From NCBI GenBank assembly GCA_024643945.1, contig JAHELX010000485.1:1-5180 (forward strand): DNA of 5,180 nucleotides. The letters are read 5' to 3'. The translations under genes were made by a program, and so were the position numbers. Source of the stretch: Anaerolineales bacterium (GTDB lineage Bacteria; Chloroflexota; Anaerolineae; 4572-78; NAK82). This document shows positions 1-2,877 of this stretch, piece by piece. The notes under the pieces were generated by a model, which ran no database searches, was not told the DNA's origin, and was given only the letters and a program-made list of their open reading frames with translations. Within the stretch, counting starts at the first letter, position 1; the number at the start of each line of letters is the position of its first letter.

Positions 1-121
1 GCGAGGACTGCGCCCCCTGCGAGGACTGCGCCCCCTGCGAGGACTGCGCCCCCTGCGAGGACTGCGCCCCCTGCGAGGACTGCGCCCCCTGCGAGGACTG
101 CGCCCCCTGCGAGGACTGCGC
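1..121. repeat. 18-bp perfect tandem repeat array (minisatellite), truncated by the window edge
   Basis: The unit GCGAGGACTGCGCCCCCT occurs six times in full without a mismatch (1-108). A partial seventh copy is exact through position 121 and then decays into unique sequence. The array starts at the window edge, so its true length is unknown. The unit is 14/18 G+C, against an AT-rich flank just to the right. Because 18 is a multiple of three, every frame stays in phase. On the plus strand, the frame starting at position 3 reads as a Glu-Asp-Cys-Ala-Pro-Cys hexapeptide repeat and stays open to a TGA at 159-161. The other frames also lack stops inside the array, so openness is not evidence of coding. 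It may be a noncoding minisatellite or the 3' end of a repeat-protein gene. Confidence 0.95.
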
Positions 122-157
122 TCTCATTCGGCCACCTTCCTTTCATAGCGTCTTGGT

Positions 158-186
158 TTGACATAATTATACAAAATCATTGTACC
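158..186 (+). promoter_or_regulatory. Possible upstream promoter (perfect -35, weak -10)
   Basis: A consensus TTGACA (158-163) is followed after 17 bp by TGTACC (181-186), which matches the -10 consensus at only three positions. The spacer is AT-rich. It could be a second, weaker start site for the dksA-like operon. The perfect -35 may also be chance in AT-rich DNA. Confidence 0.35.
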
Positions 187-246
187 ACGTAATGCAGTTT
201 GAGTCAAGCCGGATAATGGGTGCAACCATTCGTGGGCCCGTACTGC

Positions 247-258
247 TTGGCTTGCCAA
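247..258. promoter_or_regulatory. Candidate operator: palindrome overlapping the -35 box
   Basis: TTGGC-TT-GCCAA is a perfect inverted repeat with 5-bp arms and a 2-bp centre. It covers almost the whole -35 element of the promoter at 252-280. A repressor dimer bound here would block polymerase, but no regulator can be named from the sequence. Short palindromes arise by chance, so this is only a candidate. Confidence 0.3.
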
Positions 259-280
259 TTGTCTGACGCTGGGGTAAAAT
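252..280 (+). promoter_or_regulatory. Housekeeping-sigma promoter of the dksA-like/lspA cluster
   Basis: TTGCCA (252-257, five of six consensus bases) and TAAAAT (275-280, five of six) are separated by exactly 17 bp. Transcription would start near 287 and give a leader of roughly 45-50 nt before the ATG at 334. This is one of the two best promoter matches in the window. It argues against translation starting at the in-frame GTG at 220, which lies upstream of this promoter. Confidence 0.65.
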
Positions 281-333
281 CAGAGACGTTGGATCAGGAC
301 CAAGTTGCCTCTTTCGCGGTAGAGGAGGGGCCC

Positions 334-675
334 ATGGGTATCTCACATGAAGTGCTCAGACGGCGGCTGGAAGATCAACGAGTCCGGCTGCTGGAAGAGA
401 TCAAGCAATTTCGCATCTCTGGTGGTGACAACCTGGGGTATGGCAATCACCAGGCTGATGATGCTACCGATGCCTTTGAGCAGGCCAAGGAATTGAGTCT
501 GCTGCAAAACTCTGAGCGAGTTTTGGCTCAAGTGGAAGCTGCACTGCTGCGCTTTGAACAAGGCATCTACGGTGTTTGCGTGCGCTGTGGAGAACAGATT
601 GATCCGGCCCGGCTCAAAGCCTTGCCTTATGCTAGCTTGTGCATGGACTGTCAGCAATACGCAGAGCGAGGCTGA
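334..675 (+). CDS. TraR/DksA-family zinc-finger protein
   Basis: This is a 113-residue protein with a helical, charged N-terminal two-thirds (about residues 4-75, likely a coiled-coil hairpin). A C-terminal four-cysteine zinc finger follows, C-X2-C-X17-C-X2-C at Cys82, Cys85, Cys103 and Cys106. The stretch NHQADDATDAFEQAKEL (about 38-54) resembles the acidic coiled-coil tip region of the YteA/DksA-like group. DksA proteins enter the RNA polymerase secondary channel and tune initiation, often with (p)ppGpp. Short family members are less well characterised, so a role in transcription control here is inferred. I chose the ATG at 334 because AGAGGAGGGG (321-330) lies just upstream and a good promoter lies at 252-280. 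The frame is also open to a GTG at 220, which would add 38 unlikely residues. The gene ends 38 bp before lspA and probably shares its transcript. Confidence 0.92.
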   Translation: MGISHEVLRRRLEDQRVRLLEEIKQFRISGGDNLGYGNHQADDATDAFEQAKELSLLQNSERVLAQVEAALLRFEQGIYGVCVRCGEQIDPARLKALPYASLCMDCQQYAERG

Positions 676-713
676 GCCGGAGTGAAAATCCAATTGAGAG
701 GGTGAAAAGTATT

Positions 714-1253
714 TTGTTACAGGACGACAAACAATCGTTCCGTGGGAGGGTATTTTCCTTTTTAGTTTTGTTAGGTGTGGCCGTTTTAGTTTTGGTCCTG
801 GATCAGTTGACCAAAGCTTGGGTAGCAACGTCGTTACCTGAGGGTGGATGGTGGAGTCCGTTACCGGGATTGTGGCGTGTCTTTCGTATCACCCACATTA
901 CCAATAGTGGGGCTGCTTTTGGTATTTTCCCTAATCAGGGGAATTTTTTTATTCTCATCGCTGTAGTCGTGGCATTGGCTATCGTGCTCTACTATCGGCA
1001 TCTGCCAGCCGGAGCCTGGCTGATCCGGGTGAGTCTGGGATTGCAGCTAGGTGGGGCTATCGGCAATCTTCTTGACCGTATTCGCTATGGACACGTGGTC
1101 GATTTCATCGACATCGGGTTTTGGCCGATCTTCAATCTGGCCGATGCCTCGATTGTGATCGGCGTAGCTATCCTGGCTTATTATCTGTGGCGTCAGGATC
1201 ACGTCATATCTGATTCTGTGTTGACTCCGGCTGACAAAGAGGGAAAACCGTGA
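714..1253 (+). CDS. lspA: Lipoprotein signal peptidase (signal peptidase II)
   Basis: LspA is an inner-membrane aspartyl protease. It removes signal peptides from diacylglyceryl-modified prolipoproteins, cutting just before the lipidated cysteine. With the TTG start the protein has 179 residues, normal to slightly long for the family. Family signatures are all present: DQLTK at 30-34, NSGAAFG at 64-70, GGAIGNLLDR at 113-122 with catalytic Asp121, and FNLADA at 140-145 with the second catalytic Asp144. Hydrophobic segments lie at about 13-29, 78-94, 101-118 and 138-159, giving the expected four-helix topology. The hydrophilic tail after 160 is a little long. The TTG at 714 is preferred because AGGGTGA (699-705) lies about 8 nt upstream. 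A GTG at 702 and an ATG at 639, the latter overlapping the previous gene, are alternatives. The stop overlaps the next start. Confidence 0.95.
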   Translation: MLQDDKQSFRGRVFSFLVLLGVAVLVLVLDQLTKAWVATSLPEGGWWSPLPGLWRVFRITHITNSGAAFGIFPNQGNFFILIAVVVALAIVLYYRHLPAGAWLIRVSLGLQLGGAIGNLLDRIRYGHVVDFIDIGFWPIFNLADASIVIGVAILAYYLWRQDHVISDSVLTPADKEGKP

Positions 1254-1573
1254 GCGATTCCAGCCCTGATAAAAATCAAGGGGCTCGCAGTGCTATTCAG
1301 CGCGTGGCCGAAGTCGCTCGTCAAGGTCAGGCCCGCTTGAATGCCTATCGTCAGGAAACGGCCGCGCTGGGTACCTGGTTGCGTTCGCATCTGTTCCGGC
1401 AAGGAAGCAAAGGCCAGCAGGTCGAGGTGAGGCGTTCGCTGCAGAATACTCTGACACCCCGCCGGCTACGCGAGCGGCAGCGGGTACATCGCAATAATGG
1501 TGGTGGTCACTCAAGCACAGCCATTCATGCCCTCCGGCGCGCATCGCAGGCCGTTCGTCGGAAGAGGCGTTAG
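1250..1573 (+). CDS. Small Arg-rich basic protein of unknown function
   Basis: I do not recognise a family for this 107-residue protein. It contains 21 Arg and 3 Lys against 6 acidic residues, a net charge near +18 with a strong preference for Arg over Lys. Residues about 11-50 look amphipathic-helical (Ala, Gln and Arg rich). Residues 61-81 carry a dense Arg cluster, a short Gly-rich hinge follows (84-86), and the C-terminus ends in a basic patch at 103-107. There is no cysteine, signal peptide or membrane segment. The GTG start overlaps the lspA TGA in a GTGA arrangement, and AGAGGG (1238-1243) sits 6 nt upstream, so translation is probably coupled to lspA. The composition suggests binding to RNA, DNA or acidic membrane surfaces, but that is inference from charge alone. 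The coupled start and clean ribosome binding site make it a likely real gene. Confidence 0.72.
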   Translation: MSDSSPDKNQGARSAIQRVAEVARQGQARLNAYRQETAALGTWLRSHLFRQGSKGQQVEVRRSLQNTLTPRRLRERQRVHRNNGGGHSSTAIHALRRASQAVRRKRR

Positions 1574-1602
1574 TTTTTTCGCATAGTAATTAAACCTACA
1601 AT
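1574..1602 (+). promoter_or_regulatory. Weak candidate promoter upstream of rluD
   Basis: TACAAT (1597-1602) is a five-of-six match to the -10 consensus. The -35 position 17 bp upstream holds only a T-run (1574-1579). If used, it would give a leader of about 95 nt containing both hairpins at 1623-1684. The T-run may instead be incidental. Confidence 0.3.
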
Positions 1603-1622
1603 ACTCGCAATCAGATGTACAT

Positions 1623-1655
1623 AGCGTTCGAGGACAGAAGCTTCGGACGCTTTTT
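1623..1655 (+). terminator. Intrinsic terminator-like hairpin between the lspA cluster and rluD
   Basis: AGCGTTCGAGG (1623-1633) pairs with CTTCGGACGCT (1641-1651) over 11 positions, two of them G-U wobbles, around a 7-nt loop. Five T residues (1651-1655) follow at once, the first being part of the stem. This is the classic layout of a Rho-independent terminator and lies 50 bp after the stop of the Arg-rich gene. It could end the lspA transcript. If a promoter upstream of it drives rluD, it could also act as an attenuator. Confidence 0.65.
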
Positions 1656-1661
1656 GGTATT

Positions 1662-1684
1662 GCGTGCGGCGGCATTGCGCACGC
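1662..1684 (+). promoter_or_regulatory. Second hairpin immediately before the rluD ribosome binding site
   Basis: GCGTGCG (1662-1668) and CGCACGC (1678-1684) form a perfect 7-bp GC-rich stem with a 9-nt loop. It ends 8 nt before the GGGAGG Shine-Dalgarno sequence (1693-1698) of rluD. It has no T-run, so it is not a terminator. Its position suggests an effect on translation initiation or mRNA 5'-end stability, which is inference. Confidence 0.45.
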
Positions 1685-1704
1685 GTAATGCTGGGAGGGA
1701 TAAG

Positions 1705-2634
1705 TTGGGTGAAGAGGGGCGGGTCGTTCACCTGCAAGTGGATGAGGCTGGGCAGCGCCTGGACCGCTACCTGGCCCATGCCTTACCCGATGTGTCAAGG
1801 TCGCAAGTCCAGCGTCTGATACGCCAGGGGCTGGTGGCCCTGAATGGAGAGGCGGCCAAGCCTAGCACTCCAGTCGAGCCAGGGATGCGGGTCGTGGTGC
1901 GGATTCCACCTGTCCCTTCTCGCGAGATTCCTCCCCAGACCATCCCCATCGACGTCGTTTACGAGGACGACGGGTTGCTGGTGGTGAACAAGCCAGCCGG
2001 GATGGTCGTCCACCCGGCTTACGGGCATTGGGAGGGGACGCTGGTAAATGCCTTGCTGGCCCGCTACCCTGATTTAGCCGTCGGTGATGCGGGGCGGCCG
2101 GGGATTGTGCACCGCTTGGACCGAGATACTTCGGGCCTGATCGTGGTAGCCAAAACAGAAGCAGCCCTGGAGCATTTGCGCCAGCAGTTCAAAAGCCGGT
2201 CAGTAAAGAAGACTTACCTGGCGCTGGTTCACGGGCAACCCCCGGCTCCAGAGGGGATCATCGAGGCTCCAGTGGGTCGCGACCCACGCCGGCGTCAGCG
2301 TATGGCGGTCGTCCCTGGCGGGCGCGCCGCGCGCACCCGTTATCGTCTGCTCGAAAGTCTGGGTGACTATAGCCTGCTGGCTGTGTCGCCGGAGACGGGC
2401 CGCACGCATCAGATCCGGGTGCACCTCTCCTGGCTGGGGGTGCCGGTCGCCGGTGACCCGTTCTACAGCCGGGGGCGGGAGACCCGAGATGCGAAGAAAC
2501 GCCTTGGGCTGGCACGCCAGTTTTTGCATGCCTGGCGATTGTCCTTCGAGCGTCCCGGCGGGAAAGGGGTGCTGGAGTTGGAAGCGCCGCTCCCTGCTGA
2601 CTTGGCGCGAGTGCTCCGGGCGTTGCGCAGATAA
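1705..2634 (+). CDS. rluD: RluA/RluD-family 23S rRNA pseudouridine synthase
   Basis: This enzyme converts uridine to pseudouridine in rRNA. RluD itself targets helix 69 of 23S rRNA (U1911, U1915, U1917 in E. coli numbering). With the TTG start it has 309 residues, typical of the family. An N-terminal S4 RNA-binding domain (about 17-67, starting QRLDRYLA) precedes the catalytic domain. That domain shows LLVVNKPAGMVVHP at 91-104, the active-site loop HRLDRDTSGL at 136-145 with catalytic Asp139, KTYLALVHG at 169-177 and GRTHQIRVHL at 232-241. The frame is open back to an ATG at 1615. However, GGGAGG (1693-1698) lies 6 nt before the TTG at 1705, and the residues after it align with normal family N-termini, while the upstream extension would cross the terminator hairpin. 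RluA, RluC and RluD are hard to tell apart by eye, so the exact target is less certain than the family. Confidence 0.93.
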   Translation: MGEEGRVVHLQVDEAGQRLDRYLAHALPDVSRSQVQRLIRQGLVALNGEAAKPSTPVEPGMRVVVRIPPVPSREIPPQTIPIDVVYEDDGLLVVNKPAGMVVHPAYGHWEGTLVNALLARYPDLAVGDAGRPGIVHRLDRDTSGLIVVAKTEAALEHLRQQFKSRSVKKTYLALVHGQPPAPEGIIEAPVGRDPRRRQRMAVVPGGRAARTRYRLLESLGDYSLLAVSPETGRTHQIRVHLSWLGVPVAGDPFYSRGRETRDAKKRLGLARQFLHAWRLSFERPGGKGVLELEAPLPADLARVLRALRR

Positions 2635-2658
2635 GAGTAGCCGCGAAAGATCCTTCAC

Positions 2659-2687
2659 TTGCTAAAGGTTGTGAATTGTAATATACT
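2659..2687 (+). promoter_or_regulatory. Promoter of the PKD-protein gene
   Basis: TTGCTA (2659-2664, four of six consensus bases including TTG) and TATACT (2682-2687, five of six) are separated by exactly 17 bp. Transcription would start near 2694. It lies 25 bp past the rluD stop and faces the PKD gene, which supports separate transcription of that gene. Confidence 0.55.
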
Positions 2688-2796
2688 GGCATCAACAAGA
2701 AATCTCCTACCTCTTCCGCATGTATCCTTCTTCCCCCTTTTTCCCATGAAATCTTTAACATTCTGTATCGTACATATTTAGAGCATGTCTAAGCGG

Positions 2797-2852
2797 CTTA
2801 TCGTTATTGGATAAGAGTTAACGTAAAGCTGGACAAGGTTATTGGTCTTATC
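2797..2852 (+). promoter_or_regulatory. Competing short inverted repeats in the PKD leader
   Basis: CTTATC (2797-2802) is complementary to GATAAG (2810-2815) across a 7-nt loop. The same GATAAGA (2810-2816) is also perfectly complementary to TCTTATC (2846-2852). An 8-bp direct repeat, GTTATTGG, occurs at 2803-2810 and 2838-2845. The central element can pair with only one partner at a time. This could be a weak RNA switch, or repeated protein-binding half sites, shortly before the start codon at 2878. The stems are short, so chance is a real alternative. Confidence 0.3.
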
Positions 2853-2877
2853 TGGGCTTAGTGTGAGATGAGTTGAT

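Larger units (their letters stand above)
122..333. other. Intergenic region between the repeat array and the dksA-like gene
   Basis: This stretch changes abruptly from the GC-rich array to AT-rich sequence around 155-185. It holds two promoter-like arrangements on the plus strand (158-186 and 252-280), and a perfect TATAAT on the minus strand (166-171) with no good -35 partner. The dksA-like reading frame is open back to a GTG at 220. I treat 220-333 as untranslated because the better promoter lies inside it and a strong ribosome binding site precedes the ATG at 334. I see no RNA gene here. Confidence 0.6.
2635..2877. other. Intergenic region and long leader of the PKD-protein gene
   Basis: This 243-bp AT-rich region holds a good plus-strand promoter (2659-2687) and a pyrimidine-rich stretch (about 2702-2745). 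It also holds a cluster of short inverted and direct repeats built from CTTATC/GATAAG and GTTATTGG (2797-2852). I see no convincing intrinsic terminator for rluD, and no tRNA or other recognisable RNA gene. If the promoter is correct, the PKD mRNA has an untranslated leader of about 180 nt. Confidence 0.6.

Noticed and set aside
1..121. CRISPR array
   Set aside because: The 18-bp units are directly adjacent, with no unique spacers between them, so this is a simple tandem repeat.
220..333. N-terminal extension of the dksA-like protein from the GTG at 220, containing a C-x-x-C pair
   Set aside because: A good promoter lies inside this segment and a strong Shine-Dalgarno sequence precedes the ATG at 334. 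The extension lies outside the usual family length.
343..828. 161-residue minus-strand open frame across the dksA-like and lspA genes
   Set aside because: Both plus-strand genes are certain from catalytic and zinc-binding motifs, and the minus frame resembles no family.
2200..2761. Minus-strand frames and a plus-strand +1 frame within the rluD 3' half
   Set aside because: They overlap conserved RluD motifs such as GRTHQIRVHL and have compositions typical of GC-rich shadow frames.
2764..2774. TGTA-N3-TACA palindrome as an operator
   Set aside because: The arms are only 4 bp and do not extend outward. In AT-rich intergenic DNA this is expected by chance.
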